NCBI RefSeq assembly: GCF_014385085.1
Contig: NZ_JACRTD010000001.1
Span: forward strand, 1-64,000
DNA: 64,000 nt
Direction of reading: 5' to 3'
Source of the DNA: Youxingia wuxianensis
Lineage (GTDB): Bacteria > Bacillota > Clostridia > Oscillospirales > Ruminococcaceae
In this document: in pieces, positions 23,288 to 31,837 of the stretch
Position numbering within the stretch: position 1 is the first letter of the stretch
How the letters are laid out: the number at the start of each line of letters is the position of its first letter
Made by a program: the position numbers and the translations under genes
Notes under the pieces: model-generated
What the model was told of the DNA's origin: nothing
The model's database searches: none
What the model saw: only the letters and a program-made list of their open reading frames with translations

Positions 23288-24967
23288 ATGGGAAGACTAT
23301 GGGAAAAAATACATACGGCAAAGCTATCAGAAAAGAAAGGGATGATAGTAAGCGCCGCCATTGTAATGGCAGCGCTTATGATCTCAACCATTGTATTTGC
23401 AGCCGGCGGTGGTGGAATGGGCTCGGGCGGTGGTGGAATGGGCCCAGGTGGAGGCGGAAATATGGGACAGGTAGAAATGTCCGAAAGCGTAATCAGCGTA
23501 AAACTACAGACGCCGGAAAGAGGAGACCTTACCCGTACCACAGAATTTATTGGTAAAATTGAACCCGCGGAAAGCGTTAATGTTTACCCTGAAATAAGCG
23601 GGAAGGTTACCAATATTTATTTTGATGCAGGGGAGACCGTAAATAAAGGGGATCTTCTTTTCGAGATGGATGATACTGATGCCCAGCTTAGCTATGAGAT
23701 GGCCCAGGTAAGCTATGAGCAGAAGGTAATCAGCGCCAACACCACCTTGGGCAGCGGTTATGAATCCAAGGTGCTTTCTGCAAAATCCAGTTTACAGACC
23801 GCCCAGCAAAACCTCAGCAATGCCCGTTATAATTTAAGGGAATATAACGATGGTTACGATGACCGTTTATTGGAGGCAGAAGAGGAGGAGGAAGAAGCCT
23901 TTGCCAAACTGCAGGCCGCTTTGGAAGAATTGGAAGAGGCGGAAAAAAATGGGGAAGATACCACCGAACTTTCCAAAAAAGTAGCGGAACTGGAAGTCGC
24001 CCATAATTTGGCCCAGGACCTGGTAAATGAATACGAGGATGATGACGACGCTACCCTTCGCAGTTATCGCACAAGTTACAAAAATGCCCTGGCCAGCTAT
24101 AATTCTGCGCTTGCCAATTATAATTTAGTTATGGAAGGCTCTCTTGAGGATACCCAGGCGAGTGTAGAAGCAGAGCTGAAAGCCGCGGATTTAAGCTTAG
24201 AGCAAAGCGCCGCTACTTTGGAAAAATACAAGGTATACGCCCCTATCTCCGGAGTGATCGAAACCAAATCGGTGACCTCCTATGAAACCGCAACGGCCAA
24301 TACCGCGGCGTTTACCATTTCCAACAAGGATACCATGACAGTAAAATTCAACGCTTCCGCAGACGCGGCCAACGCCCTTTCTATCGGGGATAGTATCACT
24401 TTAAGCAAAGGCGGAAACGAATATACCGCTACGATTATCGAGATTGATACGAAGGCGGACGAATCTACCGGCTTGTTCCCGATCAAAGCCCGGGTAGAAG
24501 AGAACGATGGAACCTTGCTTACCGGCGTTGCGGTAAAGGTAACAGCGGCCACGCAGAAAGCGCAGGATGCAATGCTTATTCCTATCGATCTGGTATATTA
24601 CGAGGAAGGTCAGCCTTATGTATTTACTTATTCTGACGGCAAAGCGCATCGTACAGATATTGAAACAGGAATGTCCAACAGTGAAACCATAGTTGTTACC
24701 TCCGGCCTTACAACAGACAGTCAGATTATTACAACCTGGCATCCGGATCTGAAGGATGGGGCTACTGTCAAGCTGGCACAGGGCCAGGACCCACAGGACG
24801 CTTTCATCCAGGAACCGGCGGCGGATCAGACGGAGCCTGACGGCGAGGCGATAAAAGAAGAATCAGTAGAAGAACCGATGCTAGACATTGACGATGCCAC
24901 CTCTGTACCTCAGGTCCAGCCCTCGGATAATACCTCAGTCTCTAACGAGCTGGATCAGGAGGGATAA
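23288..24967 (+). CDS. RND efflux adaptor (HlyD/MFP family), glycine-rich linker
   Basis: A 559-residue membrane-fusion protein. An N-terminal anchor helix (about 18-40) is followed by an unusual linker of Gly and Met (about 40-60). Then come the lipoyl half VNVYPEISGKVTNIYFDAGETVNKGDLLFEMD, a long coiled-coil hairpin rich in Glu and Ala (about 135-295), the second lipoyl half YKVYAPISGVIETKSV and beta-barrel and membrane-proximal domains. The tail (about 500-559) is acidic and disordered. It couples to the RND pump 6 bp downstream. A paralogue is at 45762. No outer-membrane factor is encoded nearby. Confidence 0.87.
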   Translation: MGRLWEKIHTAKLSEKKGMIVSAAIVMAALMISTIVFAAGGGGMGSGGGGMGPGGGGNMGQVEMSESVISVKLQTPERGDLTRTTEFIGKIEPAESVNVYPEISGKVTNIYFDAGETVNKGDLLFEMDDTDAQLSYEMAQVSYEQKVISANTTLGSGYESKVLSAKSSLQTAQQNLSNARYNLREYNDGYDDRLLEAEEEEEEAFAKLQAALEELEEAEKNGEDTTELSKKVAELEVAHNLAQDLVNEYEDDDDATLRSYRTSYKNALASYNSALANYNLVMEGSLEDTQASVEAELKAADLSLEQSAATLEKYKVYAPISGVIETKSVTSYETATANTAAFTISNKDTMTVKFNASADAANALSIGDSITLSKGGNEYTATIIEIDTKADESTGLFPIKARVEENDGTLLTGVAVKVTAATQKAQDAMLIPIDLVYYEEGQPYVFTYSDGKAHRTDIETGMSNSETIVVTSGLTTDSQIITTWHPDLKDGATVKLAQGQDPQDAFIQEPAADQTEPDGEAIKEESVEEPMLDIDDATSVPQVQPSDNTSVSNELDQEG

Positions 24968-24973
24968 GAGGAT

Positions 24974-27900
24974 ATGACGCTTCCAAGATTAGCAGTAAAA
25001 CGGCCGGTATCGGTACTCATGTGCGTACTGATGTTGATCGTATTTGGAATTTCCTCCATTTTCGGAATGGAAATAGAATCAACTCCGGAAATGTCCATGC
25101 CGGTGTTTATGGTTATGACCCGCTATGAGGGCGCCAGCCCGGATGAGGTGGACAGCTTGGTTACCGACGTGGTGGAATCCGCCCTGTCCGCGATCAGTGA
25201 TGTGGAAAGTATGACCTCTCGTTCTTCGGAAGGCTCTTCCATGACTACGCTGGAATTTGATTATAATACGGATATGGACGAGAAATATGATGAGATCAAC
25301 GAGGCCCTGACCCGATTACGGCTGCCAGATTCGGCGGATGACCCTACTATTATGGAGATGAGTATGGACAGCTCCTCCATTATGGACCTTTCCATCCAAG
25401 CAGCCTCCGATGACAATATCTACTCCTATATAGAAAATACCGTTGTGCCAGAAATTGAAAAAATTTCTGGGGTTTCGGAAGTTTCTATGCAGGGAGGAAC
25501 CAGGGAATATGTCCAAGTTGAACTAAAAGAAGAGGAGATGGAACAATATGGCCTTACTATGAGCGATATTTCCAATGCCATCGCCTCTGCCGACTTTAAT
25601 ATTACCGCCGGTGAGATCAGCCGGGGGGAGGTAGATCTTACTCTGCAGGGCGGTGTAAGTTATGATACCTACGAGAGCCTGGAAAATATCCCGATCTCTT
25701 TAAAATCCGGAGATATTATCCATGTATCCGACGTAGCAAATGTTCAGATGGCGGAACAGTCCATGTCCTCTATCAGCCGTTATAACGGAATGGACAATAT
25801 CAGCTTATCTGTATCCAAAAACCAAAGCGCCAATACCATTGAGATTTGCAACGCAGTAAAAGAGAAGGTGGAACAGTTAAACAGCGAAGGGCTAGGCCTT
25901 GCTATTTCCATTACCAATAACAGCGGGGAAACTATCTATGAGAATATTATGAATGTGGTTTCCACCCTGATACAAGGGCTCACTCTTTCAATGCTGGTAC
26001 TGATCTTATTCTTGGGAGATTGGCGAGCCGCTTTGATTGTGGCAACCTCCATGCCTTTGTCCGTATTCGCGGCGCTAGTTTTGATGGCAGTTTTCGGTAT
26101 GACGCTCAATATTATGTCCCTGGGTGGGCTGGTAGTTGGTATTGGTATGATGGTGGATAACTCTATCGTTGTATTGGACAGCTGTTTTCGTTCCCGGGAC
26201 GAATACCGAAGCTTTGAGGATTCGGCGATTGAAGGTGCGAATTTGGTCAACAGCTCGGTAATTGCCTCTACTATTACCACGATTGTGGTATTCCTGCCTA
26301 TCGCTTTAATGAACGGGATGTCTGGTCAGCTGTTTAAAGAAGTTGGTTTTACCATTGTATTCTCTTTGACCGCTTCCTTGATTTCAGCCCTTACCATGGT
26401 GCCTCTGTTATTTGTGAAGTTTAGACCGGTAGAGAAAGAGGATATCTTCGTTAATAGATGGCTTCATAAATTGGAAGAAAAGTACAGTACTGTACTGAAG
26501 ATTGCTCTTAGTCATAAAACGGTGGTAATCATTATCGCCGTGTGCCTTCTGGCCGGTACGGCGCTTATGTTTACCCAGATTGATATGGAACTGATGCCTA
26601 TGTCCGACGAAGGCTCCATCAACATTTCGGTTACTACAAAAACCGGACTGAATATTGACGCTACTAATGAGATTATGACGCAGCTGGAAGAGATTGTAGC
26701 GGCCCAGGAAGATGTGGAAAGTTACTCTATGCGGGGAAACGGCGGTTCCGCCAGCTTAACAGTCTATCTTAAAGACCAGCGAGACATGAGTACGGATGAC
26801 TTTGTTTCTACTATGAGAGACCTCACTTCCAATATAGATGACTGCAGCGTAGAAGTAGAGCAGCAAAGCAGCATGTCGTTCGGTTCCCGAGGGGTTACGA
26901 TCAATTTGAAGGGGAGCAATCTGGATGTGCTGGAAGAGACAGCCAATGAGGTGAAAGCGTTGATGACTTCCTTTGAAGGGATTGAATCAGCCTCGACCAG
27001 TCTTTCTGATGGAAGTCCCCGTGCGGAGATTGTAGTAGATGCGGTCCAGGCGGCAGCCATTGGCACCACACCGTCAGCGATTGTCACTGCGGTCAAAAAT
27101 ACGATTTCCGGAATCGAAGCCACCACCTTGCAGACCAGCGATCAGGAATACAGCGTTCAGGTGATGTATCCAGAAGATCGGTATAAGGACGTAAGCGATT
27201 TAAGCGGACTTATGATCTCCACCGGCAGCGCAGGCAAGGTCCCGCTGACCGATGTAGCGGAAATTATCTATAATAACAGCCCCTCACAAATTCAGAGAAG
27301 CAATGGGGACTATCAGGTATCTATTACTGGGCAGACAGCCACCGGCGTATCGGATACCAACCTGTCCAATCAAATTGCCGCCCGGGTAAATCAGATGGAC
27401 CTTCCGGATGGGATCACAGTGGAGCAGGGGGGCACGATGATGACGATGAATCAGGAGTTCAGTAAGATTTATAATGCCCTTGCGATAGCTGTATTCTTAG
27501 TATTTGTAGTTATGGCAATGCAGTTTGAATCCATAAAATTTTCTTTGGTAGTTATGCTGTCGGTACCCTTTGCTATGACCGGGGCATTTTTGGGACTTCT
27601 TATTACCGGTCAGTCGATTAGTATGACTTCTTTGATCGGTCTTATTATGCTGGTGGGTATCGTAGTGAACAACGCGATTATTTTGATTGATTATACCAAT
27701 ATCTTACGTAAGGAACAGGGCCTAAGCGCCCGGGATGCACTCCTGTTCTCGGGAAGAACCCGCCTGCGGCCAATTCTAATGACCACCTTAACTACCGTTC
27801 TTGGACTGTTGCCTACAGCCGTTGGAATCGGCGGCGAGGTGGAAATGATGCAGTCCATGTCAGTGGTTGTGATCGGCGGATTATCGGTTTCCACGCTGCT

Positions 27901-28057
27901 AACCTTGGTGTTAATTCCTACGATGTATCTGATTTTTGACGGTGAGGACAGAAGGAAAAAAGGCTATAAATCCGGTAGGAAATCCCTTTTTCGCCGCAAC
28001 CAGAAAGAACAGCCTCAAACCAGCGATATGCCGGTGATACCGGAGGAGTTTCGATGA
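24974..28057 (+). CDS. RND-family efflux permease (HAE1/AcrB type)
   Basis: A 1027-residue proton-driven exporter with the RND layout: one N-terminal helix (PVSVLMCVLMLIVFGISSIF), a large loop, six helices including GLVVGIGMMVDNSIVVLDSCF (the family's central Asp motif), a second large loop, and six C-terminal helices (LIMLVGIVVNNAIILIDYTN). The C-terminal tail is basic. Both periplasmic-type loops are full length. Substrate is unknown: drug, lipid or metabolite. It overlaps the response-regulator gene by 4 bp. A close relative is at 47329. Confidence 0.92.
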   Translation: MTLPRLAVKRPVSVLMCVLMLIVFGISSIFGMEIESTPEMSMPVFMVMTRYEGASPDEVDSLVTDVVESALSAISDVESMTSRSSEGSSMTTLEFDYNTDMDEKYDEINEALTRLRLPDSADDPTIMEMSMDSSSIMDLSIQAASDDNIYSYIENTVVPEIEKISGVSEVSMQGGTREYVQVELKEEEMEQYGLTMSDISNAIASADFNITAGEISRGEVDLTLQGGVSYDTYESLENIPISLKSGDIIHVSDVANVQMAEQSMSSISRYNGMDNISLSVSKNQSANTIEICNAVKEKVEQLNSEGLGLAISITNNSGETIYENIMNVVSTLIQGLTLSMLVLILFLGDWRAALIVATSMPLSVFAALVLMAVFGMTLNIMSLGGLVVGIGMMVDNSIVVLDSCFRSRDEYRSFEDSAIEGANLVNSSVIASTITTIVVFLPIALMNGMSGQLFKEVGFTIVFSLTASLISALTMVPLLFVKFRPVEKEDIFVNRWLHKLEEKYSTVLKIALSHKTVVIIIAVCLLAGTALMFTQIDMELMPMSDEGSINISVTTKTGLNIDATNEIMTQLEEIVAAQEDVESYSMRGNGGSASLTVYLKDQRDMSTDDFVSTMRDLTSNIDDCSVEVEQQSSMSFGSRGVTINLKGSNLDVLEETANEVKALMTSFEGIESASTSLSDGSPRAEIVVDAVQAAAIGTTPSAIVTAVKNTISGIEATTLQTSDQEYSVQVMYPEDRYKDVSDLSGLMISTGSAGKVPLTDVAEIIYNNSPSQIQRSNGDYQVSITGQTATGVSDTNLSNQIAARVNQMDLPDGITVEQGGTMMTMNQEFSKIYNALAIAVFLVFVVMAMQFESIKFSLVVMLSVPFAMTGAFLGLLITGQSISMTSLIGLIMLVGIVVNNAIILIDYTNILRKEQGLSARDALLFSGRTRLRPILMTTLTTVLGLLPTAVGIGGEVEMMQSMSVVVIGGLSVSTLLTLVLIPTMYLIFDGEDRRKKGYKSGRKSLFRRNQKEQPQTSDMPVIPEEFR

Positions 28058-28758
28058 CCCCGGCACGACTTGCGCCGATATTGTTCGCGGAAGAGGAAGA
28101 AATTTCCCGGAAAAAAATATCCCAGTACCTGTCTATGCAGGGATATTATGTAGTACAGACCCAGGAAGGCGCGGAAACGTTGGAAAAATATGAAAAGAAC
28201 AAAGCGTTTGAAGCGGCAATTATCAGCGATATGCTGCCGGGAAGAAACGGCTGTGCCGTGTGCAGTGAAATTCGGAAAAAATCGTTGATTCCCATTATTA
28301 TGCTCACCAATTCCAACAGCGATAAAGAGCAATATGCCTGTTACCAAAGCGGAGCGGACGTGTGTCTAAAAAAACCCGTTAACCTTGAAATCCTATCCGT
28401 ACGGCTGCAGGCACTACTGCACAGAAGCGGAGTGAACTTTCAACAAAGGATCTCCCTTGGCGGACTTACCCTGGATCGGGGAAAATATGAGTTTTCTTTG
28501 GACGGAAATAAGATTTCGCTTACTCCGCGGGAATTTAACCTGCTGTATTATCTGGTAAGTCATAAAAATATCGTTGTGCCTCGGGAAAAGATACTGGGTG
28601 CCGTATGGGGGAAAAGCTATATAGGAAACGAACGAACCATCGATACGCATATAAAATGTCTTCGAAAAAAACTGGAGGATTATCAGAATTGTCTGGTGAC
28701 GTTTCGCAAGGTAGGATATGAATTTCAGTGGAAGCAGAATGCGCTAAAAAAAGAATAG
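28054..28758 (+). CDS. OmpR-type regulator with degenerate receiver domain
   Basis: A 234-residue protein with a receiver domain (about 8-120) and a winged-helix Trans_reg_C domain (about 135-230: LTPREFNLLYYLVSHKNIVVPREKIL, then NERTIDTHIKCLRKKLE). In the receiver the position of the phosphoacceptor Asp, aligned on the following M-L-P-G, is Ser58, with Asp59 shifted by one. The acidic pocket reads A-E-E-E-E instead of D-D. Thr85 and Lys107 are kept. There is no adjacent kinase. It may act without canonical phosphorylation. Coupled to the RND gene by ATGA overlap, so it probably regulates that pump. Confidence 0.85.
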   Translation: MTPARLAPILFAEEEEISRKKISQYLSMQGYYVVQTQEGAETLEKYEKNKAFEAAIISDMLPGRNGCAVCSEIRKKSLIPIIMLTNSNSDKEQYACYQSGADVCLKKPVNLEILSVRLQALLHRSGVNFQQRISLGGLTLDRGKYEFSLDGNKISLTPREFNLLYYLVSHKNIVVPREKILGAVWGKSYIGNERTIDTHIKCLRKKLEDYQNCLVTFRKVGYEFQWKQNALKKE

Positions 28759-28761
28759 CGA

Positions 28762-28800
28762 AAGAAGCACCGCTGCCCCCAGGCAGCGGTGCTTCTTATT
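28762..28800 (+). terminator. Terminator after first RND operon
   Basis: A perfect 16-bp stem AAGAAGCACCGCTGCC/GGCAGCGGTGCTTCTT, loop CCCA, followed by ATT. Confidence 0.88.
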
Positions 28801-29050
28801 GGAAGATAAAGTACCCGTGGGGTCTTGTAAATCTTGTACTAAATTTCCATTGAGAAATCGATTTCTAACCTATAATATGAATGGTATTACCAACGGGGGC
28901 GCAGGGGAATTTATAAAAAAGAAAATACGGAATATGGAATATCGGTATTGGAAGAGATTTGAAAACAAATTCTGGCGCTGTAAGGGATCTTGTATTTTTA
29001 ACGCCGGAAAACTATAATGAAAATAGAATAGGTATTGGGAGGCGTTTTCT
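28801..29050. other. Gene-free region with ogt promoter and a palindrome
   Basis: Two promoter-like sites: TATAAT at 28871-28876 just after a 14-bp perfect palindrome AGAAATCGATTTCT (28853-28866), and TTGTAT-17 bp-TATAAT (28990-29018), the likely ogt promoter. An open frame here of about 46-72 codons has no ribosome binding site, and I do not call it a gene. The first promoter might make a short RNA. Confidence 0.4.
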
Positions 29051-29518
29051 ATGAAACGGGCTTATTTTTATGACACTTCCTGCGGCAAGATCGGACTGGC
29101 AGAGGAAGATGGGGCAATTACCAATGTGTTTTTTGGAAATACGGTATCGCCCAAAGAGTTTACGCAAGAAGAAACTCCTCTTTTAAAGCAGGCGGCTGCT
29201 CAGTTAAAAGAGTATCTGGCAGGCAAACGACAGAAATTTGATATTTTTTTGTGTCCGCGAGGGACGGAATTTGAATGTCAGGTTTGGTGGGCACTTAAAG
29301 AAATTCCTTACGGGGAAACAAAAACCTACAGTGAAATTGCAAAGGCCCTGGGGCGCCCCGGCGCCAGCCGGGCAGTAGGACGGGCCGTTTCCCAAAACCC
29401 CCTTTCCATCTTTCTGCCCTGCCACCGGGTGATAGGAAAGGACGGTTCTTTAACCGGTTATGCAGGCGGGCTGAAAATGAAAAAATTTTTGCTGGAACTG
29501 GAGCGCATCAATAAATAG
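29051..29518 (+). CDS. ogt: Methylated-DNA-protein-cysteine methyltransferase
   Basis: A 155-residue suicide DNA-repair protein that takes the methyl group from O6-methylguanine onto Cys124 of the PCHRVIG motif (123-129). The helix-turn-helix RPGASRAVGRAVSQNP (about 102-117) and the substrate-binding YAGG (137-140) are present. The N-terminal half is short and Ada-like. The ribosome binding site is GGGAGGCG. Single-gene unit, converging on the tRNA operon and sharing its terminator. Confidence 0.92.
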   Translation: MKRAYFYDTSCGKIGLAEEDGAITNVFFGNTVSPKEFTQEETPLLKQAAAQLKEYLAGKRQKFDIFLCPRGTEFECQVWWALKEIPYGETKTYSEIAKALGRPGASRAVGRAVSQNPLSIFLPCHRVIGKDGSLTGYAGGLKMKKFLLELERINK

Positions 29519-29572
29519 TGAGAGGAGCGGGGCTTTTTTAAGGAAGGGATCATTTCATTTGTCCGCAAAAAT

Positions 29573-29602
29573 AAAAAACCATGGAAAAATCCATGGTTTT
29601 TT

Positions 29603-29604
<2 letters not shown>
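29573..29604. terminator. Terminator shared by ogt and the tRNA operon
   Basis: A perfect 13-bp stem AAAAAACCATGGA/TCCATGGTTTTTT with loop AAAA, T-rich in both directions. It is one base from the 3' end of tRNA-Cys. Confidence 0.9.
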
Positions 29605-29677
<73 letters not shown>

Positions 29678-29736
29678 ATATGCTATTATATGAAAAAAGA
29701 CGTCTTATAATTACAAAGGCGCCCTTTTCTTTTTTA

Positions 29737-29812
29737 TGGAGCGGGTTACGAGGCTCGAACTCGCTACCTCCACCTTGGCAAGGTGGCGCTCTACCAGATG
29801 AGCTAAACCCGC
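29737..29812 (-). tRNA. tRNA-Gly (GCC)
   Basis: A 76-nt cloverleaf. The acceptor GCGGGTT pairs with AACCCGC, then T and encoded CCA. The anticodon GCC sits in a TTGCCAA loop, and the T-loop is GTTCGAGCC. Confidence 0.95.
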
Positions 29813-29817
29813 AGAAA

Positions 29818-29893
<76 letters not shown>

Positions 29894-29897
29894 AAAA

Positions 29898-29974
29898 TGG
29901 CGACCTGGATGGGGCTCGAACCCACGACCTCTAGCGTGACAGGCTAGCGTTCTAACCAACTGAACTACCAGGCC
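29898..29974 (-). tRNA. tRNA-Asp (GTC)
   Basis: A 77-nt cloverleaf. The acceptor GGCCTGG pairs with CCAGGTC (one G-U), then G and CCA. The anticodon GTC sits in loop CTGTCAC, and the T-loop is GTTCGAGCC. Confidence 0.95.
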
Positions 29975-29979
29975 AACAA

Positions 29980-30055
29980 TGGTGGGAACTACAGGGCTCG
30001 AACCTGTGACCCCCTGCTTGTAAGGCAGGTGCTCTCCCAGCTGAGCTAAGCTCCC
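29980..30055 (-). tRNA. tRNA-Val (TAC)
   Basis: A 76-nt cloverleaf. The acceptor GGGAGCT pairs with AGTTCCC (with G-U), then A and CCA. The anticodon TAC sits in loop CTTACAA, and the T-loop is GTTCGAGCC. First gene of the tRNA transcript. Confidence 0.95.
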
Positions 30056-30089
30056 GAATAAGGTATCTGGCTTAAACAGTGCGTTATTA

Positions 30090-30118
30090 ATTATATCTAG
30101 TTTGTCCCATTTTGTCAA
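30090..30118 (-). promoter_or_regulatory. Consensus promoter of the tRNA operon
   Basis: Minus strand TTGACA (30118-30113), exactly 17 bp, TATAAT (30095-30090): a perfect sigma-A consensus, as expected for stable RNA. Confidence 0.92.
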
Positions 30119-30219
30119 TAGATTGCACTGATTTTTTTTGGCTGTGAAATGAGAAAAGTTTCTCGGGCAAGGACACTATATATCACCTGTAATATATAGT
30201 CTGGTCGGTAATTTTAATT

Positions 30220-30269
30220 CACTTATACTATAAGGGGAGAATAATCATCTTAAGTATAAGGTATAAGTG
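30220..30269 (+). promoter_or_regulatory. Operator-like repeats upstream of XRE gene
   Basis: A 13-bp palindrome CTTATA-c-TATAAG (30222-30234), a related CTTAAGTATAAG (30249-30260), and an outer inverted pair CACTTATAC (30220-30228) / GTATAAGTG (30261-30269) that ends at the start codon. This fits repeated binding sites for the regulator encoded next to it. Confidence 0.6.
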
Positions 30270-30620
30270 ATGAATATGGTGCGAATAATAGGTAGAAATA
30301 TAAAGAAACTGCGGGAAGCTCAAAGGATTACCCAAGAAGAGCTTTCTTTCCGCGCGAAAATGAGTGTTTCCCACCTTGGAAGCATTGAACGGGGAATGAG
30401 CAATCCTACGGTGGAAACAATAAACAGAATAGCGCATGTTCTCAATGTAGAAGCGAGTATATTCCTTGTGGAAAATGAGGCTCAGCAACTTTCTCAGGAG
30501 GAAAGTATGCTTGTTAAAAAATATGTCAGCTATTTGATGCGGGTGCCTAAAGAAAAACAAAAGCAGTTACTGGATATTATTGACGCATTATTTATGCTGG
30601 AAATGGAAAATGAGGAATAA
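30270..30620 (+). CDS. XRE-family transcriptional regulator
   Basis: A 116-residue protein. The N-terminal helix-turn-helix (about 8-65) contains NIKKLREAQRITQEELSFRAKMSVSHLGSIERG and NPTVETINRIAHVLNV. The C-terminal 45 residues form a helical region (VPKEKQKQLLDIIDALFML), probably for dimerisation. It resembles the regulator at 50478 in size and C-terminal layout. The ATG at 30270 follows AAGG with 8-bp spacing. Upstream repeats suggest autoregulation. A small gene follows 3 bp later. Confidence 0.85.
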   Translation: MNMVRIIGRNIKKLREAQRITQEELSFRAKMSVSHLGSIERGMSNPTVETINRIAHVLNVEASIFLVENEAQQLSQEESMLVKKYVSYLMRVPKEKQKQLLDIIDALFMLEMENEE

Positions 30621-30623
30621 GCT

Positions 30624-30794
30624 ATGTGTGATGAGAGAACTGGCAGACAGACTATAGAAGGATTAAAAGAATGTGTTTGCAACATGGATAAGGCGGCCGC
30701 TCAATTAGAGCATGGCTTGATAAGCTCGGATTATGCGCCTTATGTGAGGGAAATTCGCCAGAATATTGAAAAATTATATTCTTATCTAAAATAG
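30624..30794 (+). CDS. Small protein coupled to XRE regulator
   Basis: A 56-residue protein with start ATG 3 bp after the regulator's stop and a GAGGAA ribosome binding site 6 bp upstream. It is mostly helical, with Cys17 and Cys19 (E-C-V-C-N), AAAQLEHGLISSDYAPYV in the middle and the C-terminus IRQNIEKLYSYLK. I do not recognise a family. The good ribosome binding site and tight spacing support it as a real gene. It may modulate or pair with the regulator. Confidence 0.65.
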   Translation: MCDERTGRQTIEGLKECVCNMDKAAAQLEHGLISSDYAPYVREIRQNIEKLYSYLK

Positions 30795-31117
30795 CGCCTG
30801 AAAAACTGCCAAAGATTTTAGCGGCCTTCTCTAATTAAAACACAAAATCTACATAATTAAAAGGAATACAGGGAAAAACAGAGAAAAACAAAGGTTTTAA
30901 AAAAGAGATGGAAGTGTGTCCAGGCTTGTAAAGGTTTTTTAGGAAAATTGCACGATTAGCAAGTTGCCCATTTTAAAGAAAAAATGATATAATATTAATG
31001 TCCAAAGAACAACTCTAATCTGGTAATACAAATTAGGGGTGGAACTATGGTATAACAATACTCGCCTAACTTTTCAGCATTACAATTTTCCAAAAATTTT
31101 AAAAGGTGAGTGAAACT
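30795..31117 (+). other. Gene-free region with GNAT promoter
   Basis: An A+T-rich stretch without a supported gene. TTGCCC (30964-30969), 18 bp and TGA-TATAAT (30985-30993) form a promoter. The 110-nt leader has a weak CTAAT/ATTAG hairpin around 31015-31034 and the string GGGTGGAAC, which only superficially recalls a T-box. Confidence 0.5.
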
Positions 31118-31744
31118 GTGAAAACAGACCAACTAGTCAAACTGGACAGAAACGATGCGGAGAAACTCAAGGCTTTATTGACCGAATGTTTTGAAGAAGA
31201 TCCGTTGTACTGTCAACTTATTCCACAGCGCGAGTTAAGAAAAAAAATGCTGCCGGATATTTTCAGTTGTGATTTGGACGATATTTTTGAGAACTGCGAG
31301 GTATATGCGGATAGTAAGGACGTAAACGGCGTAATTGTCGTTGTTGATGAGTCTGAGCCGTACAGCAAACTCAAGTACTGCTATTCTTCGTTCCTTTATG
31401 TGCTCAAAACCATGCGTACCCTCATTAAAGATGACACTTCCCTGCGGACGTTGTGGAACTTTGCCAAAGGCAGAGATTATTTGAATTCCGCATGGACGGA
31501 CGACATCGAAAATGACAAACGCGTGCACATCGAATACTTTGCGGTACGTCCTTCTATGCAGGGGAAAGGTATCGCGGGTAAGCTTATGAGATCGGTGCTT
31601 GAATACGCCGACCAAAATGAGCTAGCGACTTCATTGGAAACTCATAATGAAAAAAATGTACGGATTTACGAACATTACGGGTTTCGGCTTTTCGAGACCG
31701 TACAGAAAGACTTCGACGTCAAACAGTTCTGTATGGTAAGGTAA
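31118..31744 (+). CDS. GNAT-family N-acetyltransferase
   Basis: A 208-residue acetyltransferase. The acetyl-CoA-binding motif A is RVHIEYFAVRPSMQGKGIAGKLM (about 130-155, with the Q-G-K-G-I-A-G loop), followed by TSLETHNEKNVRIYEHYGFRLFE, the typical GNAT C-terminus. Substrate is unknown. The start at GTG 31118 is preferred (AAGGTGA 10 bp upstream). A GTG at 31106 lies within that site. Ends with a terminator at 31770-31806. Single-gene unit. Confidence 0.85.
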   Translation: MKTDQLVKLDRNDAEKLKALLTECFEEDPLYCQLIPQRELRKKMLPDIFSCDLDDIFENCEVYADSKDVNGVIVVVDESEPYSKLKYCYSSFLYVLKTMRTLIKDDTSLRTLWNFAKGRDYLNSAWTDDIENDKRVHIEYFAVRPSMQGKGIAGKLMRSVLEYADQNELATSLETHNEKNVRIYEHYGFRLFETVQKDFDVKQFCMVR

Positions 31745-31769
31745 AAGTTATGCTGATGAACATCGTGAA

Positions 31770-31808
31770 AAAACAGGTATCGCCGCTGATGCGGGATACC
31801 TGTTTTGT
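31770..31808 (+). terminator. Terminator after GNAT gene
   Basis: A 12-bp stem AAAACAGGTATC/GATACCTGTTTT with a 13-nt loop and a T-rich tail. Confidence 0.75.
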
Positions 31809-31837
31809 GTTGTTGCGCGAAATGAATGAAAGAGAGA

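Noticed and set aside
28799..29017. 72-codon frame between the RND operon and ogt
   Set aside because: No ribosome binding site, begins within the terminator, unlike any known family.
31010..31050. T-box riboswitch upstream of the GNAT gene (GGGTGGAAC string)
   Set aside because: The rest of the T-box consensus, a specifier stem and a terminator are not seen.
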